A DNA stretch of 64,000 nt from assembly GCF_021462225.1 (NCBI RefSeq), contig NC_061812.1, forward strand, positions 41,771,363-41,835,362. Direction: 5' to 3'. The notes beneath the pieces are model-generated. The model was given only the letters and a program-made list of their open reading frames with translations, ran no database searches and was not told the DNA's origin. Within the stretch, counting starts at the first letter, position 1; each line of letters begins with the position of its first letter. The position numbers and the translations under genes were made by a program. This DNA is from Girardinichthys multiradiatus. Taxonomy: Eukaryota > Chordata > Actinopteri > Cyprinodontiformes > Goodeidae. Shown here piece after piece: positions 36,879-48,937 of this stretch.

Positions 36879-38038
36879 CATTGCCTTCCCAAAGTATGTT
36901 AATACAGTTAGTATAAATTTGGATATTGTGAAAAGTTACATTTTTTGTCACTCATTTCAGAAAGTGAAATTAGTATATAGATTAATTACAAAGAGTGAAA
37001 TATTTCAAGCCATTTTTATAATTTTAATGACTATGGCTTACAGATAATTAAAACCCAAAATTCAGTGTCTCAGAAAATTAGAATATTGTGAAACATATTG
37101 GAAACTCGTGATATCACACCATAACCCGCTAATTAACTCAAAACTTCTGCAGAGATTTTCTGAGCCTTTAAATTGTCTCCCAGTCTGGATCAATAGGCTA
37201 CACCATCACAGGCAACACTGCTGACTTGACAGATGTCCAGAAGAAAGTCACTGACACCCTCCACAGTGGGGATAAGCCACAAAGAAGAGTTGTTCACAGA
37301 CTTCTGTACCCATGCATATTTATAGAAAGTTGAGTGGAAAGAAAAAAAATGGGTAGGAAAGGTTGCACCAGCAACAGGGATAACCACAGTCTTGAGAGAA
37401 TTGTTAAGCAAAATTCATTCAAGAATTTGGGGGAGCTTCACAAGAAGTGTACTGAGGCTGGAGTCGATGCATCAAGAACCCTTACACTCATCCTAAGCAT
37501 CCTACAGATGGGCTGCAAATGTTCCATTTCTTTAGTGGTGAGCAAACTCAACCTGACCGAAAAATCCTTGAGAATCTATGGGGTATTGTCAAGAGGAAAA
37601 TGAGAGACACCAGACCCAACAATGCAGATGACCTGAAGGCCACTATAAAAGCAATCTGGACTTCCATTACACCTCAGCAGTGGCACATGTTGATTGTCTC
37701 CATGCCACACTGCGTTGATGCAGTAATTCATGCAAAAGGAGGCCCTACCAAGTATTGAGTGCATAGAAATTACCATACTTTTCAGAAGCCTAACATTTCT
37801 GTTTGAACTATCTATTTTAAAAATGTTATCTTATTTATATTATTTTCATTAACAATATTATTATTACTTTTTGAGAGATGGAATTTGGGGTTTTTATTAT
37901 CTTTAAGGCACCATAATCATCTAAATCAAAAGCAGTTAAGGCTTGAAATATTTCACTCTATGTGTAATGAAACTATACAATATATGAATTTCACTTTCTG
38001 AAATGAGTGACAAAAAATCTTGAACTTTTTCATATTTT
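36879..38038 (+). mobile_element. Tc1-like element, CATTGCCTTCCC type, degenerate
   Basis: Starts CATTGCCTTCCCAAAGTA directly after a TATATA tract. Left (CACTCATTTCAGAAAGTGAAA) and right (TTTCACTTTCTGAAATGAGTG) inner inverted repeats bracket a reduced transposase gene. The extreme right end is missing. Confidence 0.78.
37240..37758 (+). pseudogene. Tc1 transposase remnant
   Basis: Pieces resembling the MGKTADLT family: KKMGRKGCTSNRDNHSLERIV, LGELHKKCTEAGVDASR, then a large deletion of the catalytic core. It ends ENLWGIVKRKMRDTRPNNADDL to AKGGPTKY. The DDE core is largely lost. Confidence 0.82.
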
Positions 38039-38307
38039 GACTTTTAAAAAAGTTTTGTCACGTAACAACCACAAATTTCAATGTGTTTTATTGTGATTTT
38101 ATATGATAAATACAAAGTAGACCATAATTGCGAAGTGAAAATAAATTATTACATGGTTTTTACAAATAAAAAGTGTGGCATTCATTTGTATTCAACCTCC
38201 CTGAGTCATGTTTTACTGCAGTTACAGCTCCCAGTCTTCCGCGGTATGTCTCTACCAGCTTTGGTCAACTACAGACAGAATTTCTTATCTATTTTACTTT
38301 GCAAAAA

Positions 38308-38395
38308 GGGGGTAGCACGGTGGTGCAGTTGGTTGCATTGTTGCCTTGCAGCAAGAAAGTCCTGGGTTAGAGTCGCGCCCGGGGTCTTTCTGCAT
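38308..38395 (+). mobile_element. SINE tRNA-like head fragment
   Basis: GTAGCACGGTGGTGCAGTTGG and GTCCTGGGTTAGAGTCGC correspond to the A- and B-box parts of the SINE at 20787-21142, in the plus orientation. The body is absent. Confidence 0.65.
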
Positions 38396-38405
38396 GACAC
38401 AGTTT

Positions 38406-38974
38406 TGTCACATTCTTGAGATGTTTAGGTTTTCTTTTGGATTTGTGTTTTGAGCTTTTTCCTTCTGTTCTTAAAGTCATATCTTCTTCAGTTCCTTTCC
38501 CGGTGCTCATTATTTGTTAGTACTTGGTGCCATATTAGTTCTCAGTACATTCTTGTGTTTTTTGTAGTGTTAGAAAAAATTCCTGTTAGATCTCTGTTAG
38601 ACATTTTTCCTGGGTTTTCTTGTATTTCTGTTCAGCTCCGTTCATATCTATTAGTCTTCCACCCTCAGCCACAGTCATATGCAATTAAGGAGTTTTTACT
38701 TACCTGCACCATCTGATTTACTTCATAGCCTGGACCTGTTCCTTTCCCTTTGTAAGCTTTCTGTTGGTTGTTGTTTGTCGCTAGATTGTACTGTTCGCTT
38801 GCTTTGCCTGCCATGCCTGTTTCATGCTGAGCTTTGTGTTTATGCTCTATGACTTGTTCACCTCATGCCTGCCCTGGAATTCTGCTCTATTTGTTTAGTA
38901 AAATCCTTCTGATCACTGTGCGGCCCCGGTGTTCCTGTTTGCATTTGGGACCTACTCCAAGATTCTCTCTGACA
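38406..38974 (+). mobile_element. LTR-like unit, TGTCA...TGACA
   Basis: 569 bp with TGTCA at one end and TGACA at the other. A GGACCTACTCCAAGATTCTC tail resembles the 3' part of the repeats at 41001, 48402 and 58332. No target duplication is visible. Confidence 0.5.
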
Positions 38975-39414
38975 ATTTGTAGCAAATTGCAAATGGGATT
39001 TCTTATGGCTTTCTTTCAACAATGACTTTTAGCAATGACAGTTCATTCAACTCTTCCACAAAGACCAGATTTATGGGGTGCATGACTAATAGTTATCCAA
39101 CAGATTCCCAGACTTGAGCTACAGATCCCTGCAGCTCTTCCAGTGTTACCAAGGGCCTCTTGGCTGCTTCTTTGATTATTTAGATTAATCAACTGATTGA
39201 TTTAAATTTGTTTTAGGGGTATCACAGTTAAGGAGGACTGAATAAAAACAAACCTTACACAACGTGCAACATAAAAGCTATGTTTACTGTCCCTTCCACT
39301 TCGCAATTACACAGAACCTGGAGTTGGTCTGTCACATAAAGTCCCAGCGAAATACTATACAGTTTAATGACAAAATGTGAAAAAGTGTGTAGGATATTAA
39401 TACTTTTTCCAGGT

Positions 39415-40990
39415 ACAATAAAGAGCAGTGCCTGTCTCAGCAGTAGAACCTTATGCTTGTCTAAAAATCAAAAGCATCTCTTTAATCTGCTTACACAAAC
39501 AGGGCAGCTGTATTTATCATGTAACTAAAGCTGTCTTCTGCGTACACCTCGGGCTTTCAGACTTTTAACAATAACACACCATTTGCATACAGGTCCACGG
39601 GTATTCAATATTTCATCCCATCTCAACAAGATGCCATTCATCATCAAGTACAGCATGTGTCTTTTTTCTGCTGAGCTGACAAGTTGATGCACAGGATGGG
39701 AGCCTCGTAAAGAACACATAAACCATGCAAACCTCCAGCCACAGCAGAATGTCTCCGAGCATAGTCTACTCGCTCACCATAATCAATAACGCTGCAATAA
39801 TAGTTACATCCAGAGACAACAGGTTGACCTGACTTTTATATGTGTGTGTTATGGCAGCATCATGCTAACACTCTCTCTCACACACATTAGCATCCATTTT
39901 TAATCATGGTATCTGGCCTCACCGCTGCTCGTCAAGAGCCTCATCGTCCTGTCAGTGTGTGGGCTTGCAGAGAGGGATAAGAGCTCTTACTGTTGCTCTG
40001 TGGAAATAGATGTACTGGTAAAACTGCCTACCTCTCCTGCACCATCTGTGGAGTGGCAGCACTGGCTGACTATTACATAAGGTGTTCACATCACAATAAG
40101 CCCTCTCTTTCCCACTATATGCAAACAAGTTCTTCAAATAATTTAAATTTCTGTTCTCAAAATCTCTGCAGCTGTGCTTTCTTATTCAACTTCTAACTCT
40201 TCCATCTGCAGCTGTTTTTTTCAGTTTGATTGATGCTGTGAGTAAAGCCCACCCACCCTTATAAGTTTAACTTTTCTCACTATCTCTTGGGTTTGCATGC
40301 AGAGTTTAGTCAATTTTCTTTGGTTTAAATGAGAGATTTATTTTTACTTAAATTCTTGAAACAACAAATCTGCAGATAACTTTCTGCTTCAGACCACTTC
40401 TAAATCAGACCACATTAGTTGAAACTCAATGGTTATATTGGAAAAGTTCCCTTATAAAATCAATAATTAACCCATTAGTAATAACAAAAATAAATTTCAA
40501 TGATTCATTCATCAAGAAAACAAACAAAACATAATGTGTATCATTAGCTGTGCAGAGGTCAACATCTTTCTCTTAACTCTCTGTCTCATGACATTTCTCT
40601 CTCAAGGTATATCAACATCTCATTTCCCTCTTTCTCTCAAACTCAAACAAAGCACAACATTCAAAGATCTAAATACCTGGATTAAGTCTAATTTGGAGAG
40701 AAAAAAAATCGCCAGCTTTGGTCTCTCAGCTCTGGCCACCTTTAAACAGCCACACAAACTGATAAGTTCAGCTCTATTCATGTCTATTATTCTCTCTCCC
40801 TCTGCTCCCCACCTTATCTCCTGCCAGCTGCTCCACATTATTCTCTGATTAACACACCATCATTCAATGTTATACTCCACACATTCCTCAGTATTTAAGT
40901 CCTCTGTTGGTCATTGTTCTCTGCTGGATGTCCTGTTTCATGCCCTTATATCCAGTTCTCTCTCTGTTGTTCTACTTGTTACTCTGCCGT
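39415..40990. other. unassigned DNA
   Basis: No conserved frame. Pyrimidine-rich sequence is frequent towards the right end. Confidence 0.4.
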
Positions 40991-41000
40991 GTTCCATGTG

Positions 41001-41494
41001 TCATGGAGTGACATTTTGGACTTTGTGGGTTCTTGTGATGGTTTATTTTGTAATTTAGATTCTCCTTATGGCTCTTTGTTTATTTCTTAGGTTGTTGTTT
41101 CTATGTTCTCCTCTAGTTTCTTTGTTTACTTTAATTCATAGTTATTCTAGTTCTTTATTTCCTCCTCTGATTTATTCTCTTGCTTAGTTTGTGTTTTCTG
41201 TTTGTTTAGTCCTTTCACCCATCTTCAGCCTTTGTATTTGTTTCACCTGTTCCTTGTCACACCTGTTTCCTGTTTCTTTGATTACCTGCCTTTTGTTTCC
41301 CTCTCTGTGCTCTGTGTATATTAGTTGTTCTGTGTGCTTAGTTCCTGGCTGGTTCCTTCTGTTACTACCCCGTTCCCTACCACGTCTATGCTTTGTTTAT
41401 GCTTCGCTTTGATCTTATGCTACGTTTTGCCAAGGTACCTGCAGTGTTTTGTTACGTTTTTGACCCTTTAAGAAATAAACTATGATGCGGCTAC
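41001..41494 (+). repeat. LTR-like repeat, left copy (truncated)
   Basis: Begins TGTCATGGAGTGACATTTTGG and is broken at GATGCGGCTAC by the retroviral LTR. It is about 98% identical (ten differences counted by eye) to 48396-48937. Confidence 0.8.
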
Positions 41495-42094
41495 TGTTGA
41501 GGTAGGAAAACTTTACTAGCCGTCAGTTAACTCTTACATTACTCCTCACCTCTCCCCGACTCTTTTATTTGGCACCCAAAGGACAATCCTCAGTCAGAGA
41601 TCAGTTGTACGTTTCCACAAGTTTATAAAAAACCAATCTGAATTCAGAGAGGGGACACACACTCACACTGGTACCTGGAAACGTCTGTGTGTTGTCCGTT
41701 TTGGAGGGGCCACAAATACCTTTATATACCCCTCGCTGCTATGCAGTACACATACACAATCATTCTATCTGTGGATATCTCCCCAGCAACCATATAACCT
41801 CATATCCAAATAAGGAGTACTTCTGGTTCTTCTCTTATAACAAACTTATCGTGTCTGGCCCAATTTATGACCTTGCCCTCTCTGTGCGCTGTTCTCCCCT
41901 GTCTTCTTCTCCCCCATCAGTGATTCCTTGTCCTTCACTAATTTATGACTTTGGACTCTCTACTTCCCTCCCCAAGGACCTTGCACTTTCTATGCTTCAC
42001 TCCCTAAGCTTGACCCCCCCTATGCTCTATGTACACATGCCAGTTACACACAGAGATAGTTAATATTACACACATAAATAGTTTATATTCTACA
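41495..42094 (-). repeat. retroviral 3' LTR (complete, 600 bp)
   Basis: On the minus strand it begins TGTAGAATATAAAC and ends CCTACCTCAACA, the usual TG...CA borders. The first 428 bases in + orientation match the other LTR with two differences. Confidence 0.87.
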
Positions 42095-42105
42095 ATCCCC
42101 CTTTT
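42095..42105 (-). other. polypurine tract
   Basis: The minus strand AAAAGGGGGAT lies immediately before the 3' LTR, the expected plus-strand primer site. Confidence 0.82.
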
Positions 42106-43189
42106 GAACTCTCATAAAAGAGTTCACAATCTAAAATGTCCTTCTAAAAATAAGTAGAAATAAGTAAAAATATGACTGTACTACCTGTAAAAGAGAAAAT
42201 CATTAAGAAAACATGCATCCATCATATTATGCGTCCATGAATTCATACACTGAGTCTTCATCCACACAAAGTTAAATCATAACCTGAAAAAGATACAGAA
42301 ACATCAAAATGTAATATAAAATATAAAATGTTCGCCAAACGGTGTCTTCTGGGGGGAAGGAAGTTCCACCACTCCCAGTGAGAGAAACTCAATCATTCCG
42401 CCTCTTCTTCTGTCTTTGGGTTCAGTGTGGTGTCAACATTTACACACAGTATTTAAAGAGTATGTGGGTGTTATCTCCACTTAAAAGAGTATATGCTTTA
42501 TGGCCCTGAACCGTCCTCGGGTCAGGTGTAACAACGTTATCTATGAGCAGACCCAGCTGCTCCTGGTTTTGACAGCTTCCTCCACTAACACAGAAAAGAA
42601 AGGTAACCTAAAGGTCATACACTTTGGAACACCTTAGAACACTTAATACAAGAATTTACATTAGAACTCCTTTCTTCTGGTACTGAAAACAAATGATAAC
42701 AATGGCAGAAATGAACACATTTCAAATTACTACCATAATGATAGATATCAAGCAATAAACATGAAAGTTGGATAAAAGCATTCAAGATTTCCTTCTCAGA
42801 GTCAGTTTCACTGTCAAAGTGGGAGAAAAGAATTTGGCTGACCCTTGCTGTCCAGGCAAAGGAGCCTAATAGCCACCAAATGTTAAGAAATTAAGGAGAA
42901 TAAGCATCATGGCGCATGTTTGACTGTCTCTCTGTTGCAGACGTCACCAGTCCATCATCCAGGGAAAGGTTATGTGCAAATGTGTAGAGGTCTTCCCTGT
43001 ATATTTCCTATGTGTCTCTCACTGTGGTGTGTGTGCAGTGAGGCAAATGACCTTATGATTTCTAACTTTCAGGCAATGCGATGGCCTTAAGTAGATTCTG
43101 AAATAACGTTGCACTGCCCAGGAGATTATTGTGCCCTTGTAAGAACAGTGTTCTTCAACCACCTCTTCAATCACTCGCCAGTGATCCGC

Positions 43190-43561
43190 TTATAGTTCTT
43201 TGTCTTGTGGTGGTCCGCTGTCCTCACACCTTTCAGGCCGTGGATGATCCAGTTGACTTGTGTCCTGGAAGCCAGATGACGCTGGAGGAGCTGGAGCTTT
43301 CCTGCAGCTTTCCTGGGTGTCTAGTAGGATCTGATATGGGCCATTCCAGCGCCTGGACTTCCAGTGTTTTCTCCTAGATTCTCTGATCAGAATCCAGTCG
43401 CCAGGGATAAAGGACTGGAGGGTGGATGTGGCTGTTTCTGGTAATGCAGCCGTCACCGTCTGTGAAACTTGAGAAAACACAGTGGACGGGTTTTGACAGT
43501 AAAACAACATCCTATCTTCACACAAAGATGTGGAAGAAAATGATCTTGGCAATAACTCCAT
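43190..43561 (-). pseudogene. retroviral integrase C-terminal fragment
   Basis: Part of a 123-codon frame carries the integrase C-terminal (SH3-like) domain signature: FIPGDWILIR followed by RWNGPYQILL. The frame then runs into unrelated residues, suggesting a frameshift, and the catalytic core upstream is not present. It is inactive. Confidence 0.72.
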
Positions 43562-43579
43562 GTTACTTTATTCTGACAC

Positions 43580-43592
43580 TTCCCCCCTTTTG
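43580..43592 (-). other. second polypurine tract-like sequence
   Basis: The minus strand AAAAGGGGGGAAG is followed directly by TGTCAGAATAAAG. It could be a central polypurine tract or the edge of a different LTR joined here. Confidence 0.4.
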
Positions 43593-43699
43593 GCGCAGGG
43601 TCCAACCCCTGCGACAATCCAGCAAAAGGTTTAAACAGGAATGTTCTAGTAATCAAGATCACATTACATAGAACCAAAGAAATGAATTCTGACATAACT

Positions 43700-46600
43700 G
43701 TGTCTCTATGAATTTAACGAAAACAACATAAATAAAATCCAGATGTTTTTAACTATAACTCAGTTCCATTAACAACAAAACACAAACTTCAGTCGTTGTA
43801 CAGTTCATCAATATTTCACTTAGAAATAAGTCACATATCGTCCTGATTTGTCTTGCATGAAGATAAGTTTTAGATTAATGTAAATCCAATGTAATTTTGA
43901 CACATACACTCTACAAATTTAATCTAATTAATAATTCCTGTCAAATATGAAATCATAACTCTGATTCTTTATCAAAAATATATTCCTTACTTTTGGCATA
44001 TATTGACTGTCAGTTAGCTTAATGGCACCAGGGAAAACTTTCAATCTAATAAATCACCAATGATTCTGCTTGCAAAACTAATTCTTCAAACTAGTAAAAC
44101 ACATAAATCTAAAAGTCATGCTACATCCTTAATTATTATACAAAAAAACATGTTTTTAAGGCAACAATCACTACAAGCATTTTGATTCTATTGTCTCTTA
44201 AACAGTGTTAAAACTCAGGAAGGGAGGTGCTGAGCGTTACCATGGGAGCAAAGGTGTGAACCAACCTGGTAGGTGGGCGGAGTCAGGCAGAACTAACCTC
44301 TGATGGACAGCCTATGGGCGGACCCACAGTTTCTTCATCCCATCCCACATTAGTGTAACTTAAACTGCAAAGCTATTAACATGCACCTACCTCAGAAACA
44401 AGCTGCTTCTTAACTCTCCTGAAAACTCAAAGTTTTAATCAATCTGGGATTTAGAAACATTATTCTAAACATGGATTATTGTTTCATGCAACATATAAAC
44501 AAACATTCATTCCAACAAAACATCAAAGACAAACAAATGGCCAAATTTGAAGCTTCAAGAATTCAAAGAAATTTTTAACAATCTCTTTTCAGAATATGTT
44601 TTCTCAACCATATCTCTTAATACTGTAATTGATCAATTTTGTTATGACAATCTTCAGGATCCTTTTTTAAGATGAGTGCACATAGTCCAAAGAGATCTCA
44701 AACTATTTAGAAGCACAGCAACAGTTTTCTCTTAAATTAATCCAAATTCACTGATGCTGAAACCTTTTGTCAATTCTTTGTACTGTAACTCTGTAATAAT
44801 AACTACAATCCTGAGAGTTATTGTTATAATTCTCTTTTTGTTTTGCTCAATTTTGATCGCAGCTGCATTCAAGAATTTCTCTGCTCTAGTTAAATGCAAA
44901 GAAGTATTTTAAGCCGGCGTTGACATTTTTATTGTATACCCAAACAAAACAAAAACTGCAGTGTTTGACTTAATCAGAAATTAAGATAAGAAACTTGACT
45001 CCAAACTGGACTTTTCCACATAGTGTTTCAAAGGGAAGACACACATAATTTTCCTTAATTTGGCTATTTAAATTTTGAGAGTTGGGGAGAAAATCATTAC
45101 TAGAACCCCTCTTTAATAATCCAAATGCTGATAAATGTTCCAATATTTTATTTTAGTAATCTGAAATTACCTTGTGTACCTTTCTACTCCTATGTATTGT
45201 TTTAATCTTTAAACCCTAAGAAATCAAACAAGGAACCTTTATTTCTTTTCTTTTCCTAAAATGAAGGATTTTCTTTATCTTTATTTCGTTATAAAAATCC
45301 TAACCTTGGTTCCAAAACAAAACTCTTCAACCCCAATCTGTGTCACCCAGAGTAGAAATTCTGAGTATTATTGCATTTCAAAGCCACCAAATGACTGGAA
45401 CTCATCATTGGCCTATATCTATTTTAATAGGTAATCAGTCTACCTTTAATTAAGTATTATAATTTTATGGACCCAAAATCTATGGCTCATGGGCTTCAGG
45501 AGTCCAGAAACCACAGGTTGAGTACTCCTGCATTGAACAATGATGTTAGCTCTTTGCAGATTGAAGAGAGGATTGGCTAAATATCCCCAGACCTGTTAGT
45601 GTATTATTTCTGCTTGGACAATAATCAGATTTAAAATTATTAGTTCACAGCTCCTGTTACCTCAGGTCATATTTGCTCCTAACCCAGTTCATAAGCAGCT
45701 TCAGACATCATTATACTAAAAAGCCAAAAACAAAACAAAAACACAGATCTGTTTTAAAATAAAGAAAAAGCATGCTTTAAAAAACTTGGTACTGTGGTGG
45801 AAAATAACTCCACGTTTCTGAAGGCCTTTTCATGCAGTCTTTTATGGAACATAAGATTAGTTTAATTTTTGTGTGGTACCACTGTCCAATCAGAATCTTT
45901 CTTACCTTCAAAAATAACCCAATTTTTCCCATTTTCATTTTAAAGGTTTGTTTTGCCAAGGAAAATGTGTTTAACAAAACCAATTACTCTCAAAAGGTTT
46001 AAAAGTTTTAGCTGGTGATATCTCATAAAACAACAAGTGTTTTAATATTTCTGTGCAGCACAGAACTGATTAGGTGTCCTTTCCTTCCCCAAAGGGAAAG
46101 AAACTGCAGAACCAAGCCTTTCATAGTTTTTGTCAGGATCTGATATAAGGTACAGTGTAAATCAACACGCTGCATGAATCAGAAGAGGGAAGGAAAAATT
46201 AATATAACCTCTTCCCAGCAGCTGCTGTGAAGAACAATGAATTTGTACTTTCCACAAGCGTCAGTTAGCACTTGCGGACATAAACTGCACCAAACTGTAA
46301 GTACTGTGTCAGAAACTGTATGAAGACCATCTGCAGTAGAACTAAGCCTGTTTTAATGAGGTCTCTACCCATTAGATTTATGGAATACAAACTCTGACAA
46401 CAGAAAATAATACCTGAAGGAGACCCAATCAGGTGTTACACATGCAATGGGTTTTAAAAATGCTCCTTCATGAGATGTGTCCTGAGAATAACATAGAAAA
46501 CACATGGTTACTGCTGAGTTTTGGAGATGTTGTAACTTTCTCTGCTTTTTCATAACTTTTAATAACTATAATAATTGACCCTGAATATTCCACGACAAAA

Positions 46601-47220
46601 GCGAACTTGCTTCTCTAAAAGAATTAACTGGAAAGTATCAAATGAGTTAAGTTATCACCCTTTTGAAGATACTTTTCTAACCCTAAAATAATATTTTAAC
46701 CCGCTAGATCTGTCCACGTCAAGCAAGCGTCACATGAGCAGCGGTTAATAAGCGTTCTTCATTGCAGAAAATAGGAAAAGATTTATGCAAATGTGTGTGT
46801 GTTTGTACGTTACCCCCCTACGTTTCTTAATCGCTCCAGAGTCAGACTGTCAGGCACACAGTCCTCTATCAGTCCAAAAAACAACCCAGGCCCTTCCCAG
46901 GTCTGTTGGTGAGACATTCAATCCTTCTTTGTCCGCAGATGAAAAGTTTAGTATAGGTTCAGATTTTGCACACAGAAATATTATCAGTCAGTCAGTCAGT
47001 TGTCCACCATAACATGCACTATATTCCTTTCTTTTCCGACTGATCGCAATATTTAAGACAAACAAAACTTCCTGCAGGAAAGTTTTAACTCTTTAACACC
47101 TTAATTGATGCACTCTGTGCTTTTTAATCTTTTTCTTATGTTTTTTATTTTCTCATCTCCATCCATCAACTGTTTTACTTGAAACTCTTTAAACTATTTA
47201 ACTTATTTACCCTAAAACTT
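43700..47220. other. AT-rich proviral interior without recognisable genes
   Basis: No frame longer than about 75 codons; no polymerase, protease or envelope signature seen. It may be decayed viral sequence or foreign DNA captured inside the provirus. Confidence 0.45.
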
Positions 47221-47227
47221 CCACTCT

Positions 47228-47660
47228 GTGAAAAACCAAACTTCCCAAGTTAAAGCATATTTAACACAATCGCAGAGGGCCTTGAACCCTTCCACTCAGC
47301 GGGACTTTTTCAATCTCTCCTGGTCCGACCGCTGTGATGCCAAACCCAGTTTGACATCTAGGAATCAACCCTCCGTTGACTCCCTGGAATTCCTTTTACT
47401 TAATCTTATTATTACAGTTTCACCATTTAAGTATCTCAACTGTCTTCCCTCACCTGCCAGTACAGGGTCTTGGGGTCCTATCCCTGGCCACTTTGAGGTG
47501 TCCCAATCCCTCGGGGAGGCTCTTCCTAACCCCAGCCTAAACACCCCAGTCCTCGTCAGGACTGAGTTTGGATTGCCAAATCCGGAACTTATTTGCTTCA
47601 ACACCGTCACCATTTAAGTATCTTCGGTGAAAAGTATGTTACAGCCTCAACATTCAAGTA
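47228..47660 (-). other. proviral leader/gag-side region with repeated GATACTTAAATGGTGA
   Basis: Near the 5' LTR, two close copies of GATACTTAAATGGTGA and one variant occur on the minus strand (about 47421, 47607, 47649). An 82-codon minus frame lies between them. A relation to gag is only positional. Confidence 0.4.
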
Positions 47661-47944
47661 TCTCGGCTAAAATTTATCTTGTCTCAATCAACAAATATTT
47701 TTACGCAATATATCATTCCTTTACCGTAATCCATTATTTCAACCAACAAATATTTTACCCAAAACTGATCAAGACTGTAAAATTAAGAGAAAACAGATAT
47801 CTATTCCACAACACCACCTACACTATTAGCAGGCAAAAGGAGAATAAATATAGATCTCCTTACCATTTTGGTTTTGAGTCGACCCTGCGGTGTTGTAGAA
47901 CGCCGTCTGCCTCATAGTCAATTAATTATCCTTTAGTTAGTGCC

Positions 47945-47963
47945 AATCCGGGTCACGGCACCA
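47945..47963 (-). other. retroviral primer-binding site, tRNA-His type
   Basis: The + strand AATCCGGGTCACGGCACCA equals the 3' end of vertebrate tRNA-His plus CCA except for one base. The minus strand therefore presents TGGTGCCGTGACCCGGATT two bases after the 5' LTR. Confidence 0.85.
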
Positions 47964-47965
47964 AT

Positions 47966-48395
47966 TGTTGAGGTAGGAAAACTTTACTGGCCGTCAGTTA
48001 ACTCTTACATTACTCCTCACCTCTCCCCGACTCTTTTATTTGGCACCCAAAGGACAATCCTCAGTCAGAGATCAGTTGTACGTTTCCACAAGTTTATAAA
48101 AAACCAATCTGAATTCAGAGAGGGGACACACACTCACACTGGTACCTGGAAACGTCTGTGTGTTGTCCGTTTTGGAGGGGCCACAAATACCTTTATATAC
48201 CCCTCGCTGCTATGCAGTACACATACACAATCATTCTATCTGTGGATATCTCCCCAGCAACCATATAACCTCATATCCAAATAAGGAGTACTTCTGGTTC
48301 TTCTCTTATAACAAACTTATCGTGTCTGGCCCGATTTATGACCTTGCCCTCTCTGTGCGCTGTTCTCCCCTGTCTTCTTCTCCCCCATCAGTGAT
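47966..48395 (-). repeat. retroviral 5' LTR, U3 start missing
   Basis: 430 of 600 bases are present. The copy stops at CCCATCAGTGA, where another repeat begins. Two differences from the 3' LTR over 428 bases indicate a recent insertion. Confidence 0.87.
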
Positions 48396-48937
48396 GTCAT
48401 TGAGTGACATTTTGGACTTTGTGGGTTCTTGTGATGGTTTATTTTGTAATTTAGATTCTCCTTATGGCTCTTTGTTTATTTCTTAGGTTATTGTTTCTAT
48501 GTTCTCCTCTAGTTTCTTTGTTTACTTTAATTCATAGTTATTCTAGTTCTTTATTTACCTCCTCTGATTTATTCTCTTGCTTAGTTTGTGTTTTCTGTTT
48601 GTTTAGTTCTTTCACCCATCTTCAGCCTTTGTATTTGTTTCACCTGTTCCATGTCACACCTGTTCCCTGTTTCTTTGATTACCTGCCTTTTGTTTCCCTC
48701 TCTGTGCTCTGTGTATATTAGCTGTTCTGTGTGCTTAGATCCTGGCTGGTTCCTTCTGTTACTACCCCGTTCCCTACCACGTCTATGCTTTGTTTATGCT
48801 TCGCTTTGATCTTATGCTACGTTTTGCCAAGGTACCTGTAGTGTTTTGTTACGTTTTTGACCCTTTAAGAAATAAACTATGATGGGGCTACCGAGCTCTT
48901 GTCTGCACTTTGGTCCGACCCAAGATCCTCTTACGAC
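48396..48937 (+). repeat. LTR-like repeat, right copy (complete)
   Basis: Begins TGTCATTGAGTGACATTTTGG and runs through GAGCTCTTGTCTGCACTTTGG to CTTACGACA. It includes the 3' part that the left copy lacks. Confidence 0.78.

Larger units (their letters stand above)
38039..39412 (-). mobile_element. Tc1-like element carrying two nested insertions
   Basis: The left arm (TGTCACGTAACAACCAC onward) and right part (TTCTTATGGCTTTCTTTCAAC to TTAATACTTTTTCCAG) are a reversed MKTKEHTRQ-type Tc1. Its middle is replaced by a SINE head at about 38308 and an LTR-like unit at 38406-38974. Confidence 0.72.
41495..48395 (-). mobile_element. endogenous retrovirus, minus strand, internally degenerate
   Basis: Two LTRs, a primer-binding site next to the right LTR and a polypurine tract next to the left LTR give a minus-strand provirus of about 6.9 kb. 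The right (5') LTR is cut short. Of the coding region I recognise only the integrase C-terminal part (43330-43480). No reverse transcriptase motif was seen, and the AT-rich interior has frequent stops. It is therefore a defective copy. Confidence 0.85.

Noticed and set aside
41191..41412. Cys/Leu-rich 73-codon frame, also at 48588 and (minus) 58491
   Set aside because: It is part of the LTR-like repeat; a pyrimidine-rich sequence gives hydrophobic codons.
41689..42063. 124-codon frame MLSVLEGPQIPLYT, repeated at 48160
   Set aside because: It lies within both LTRs of the provirus on the antisense strand and has no recognised domain.
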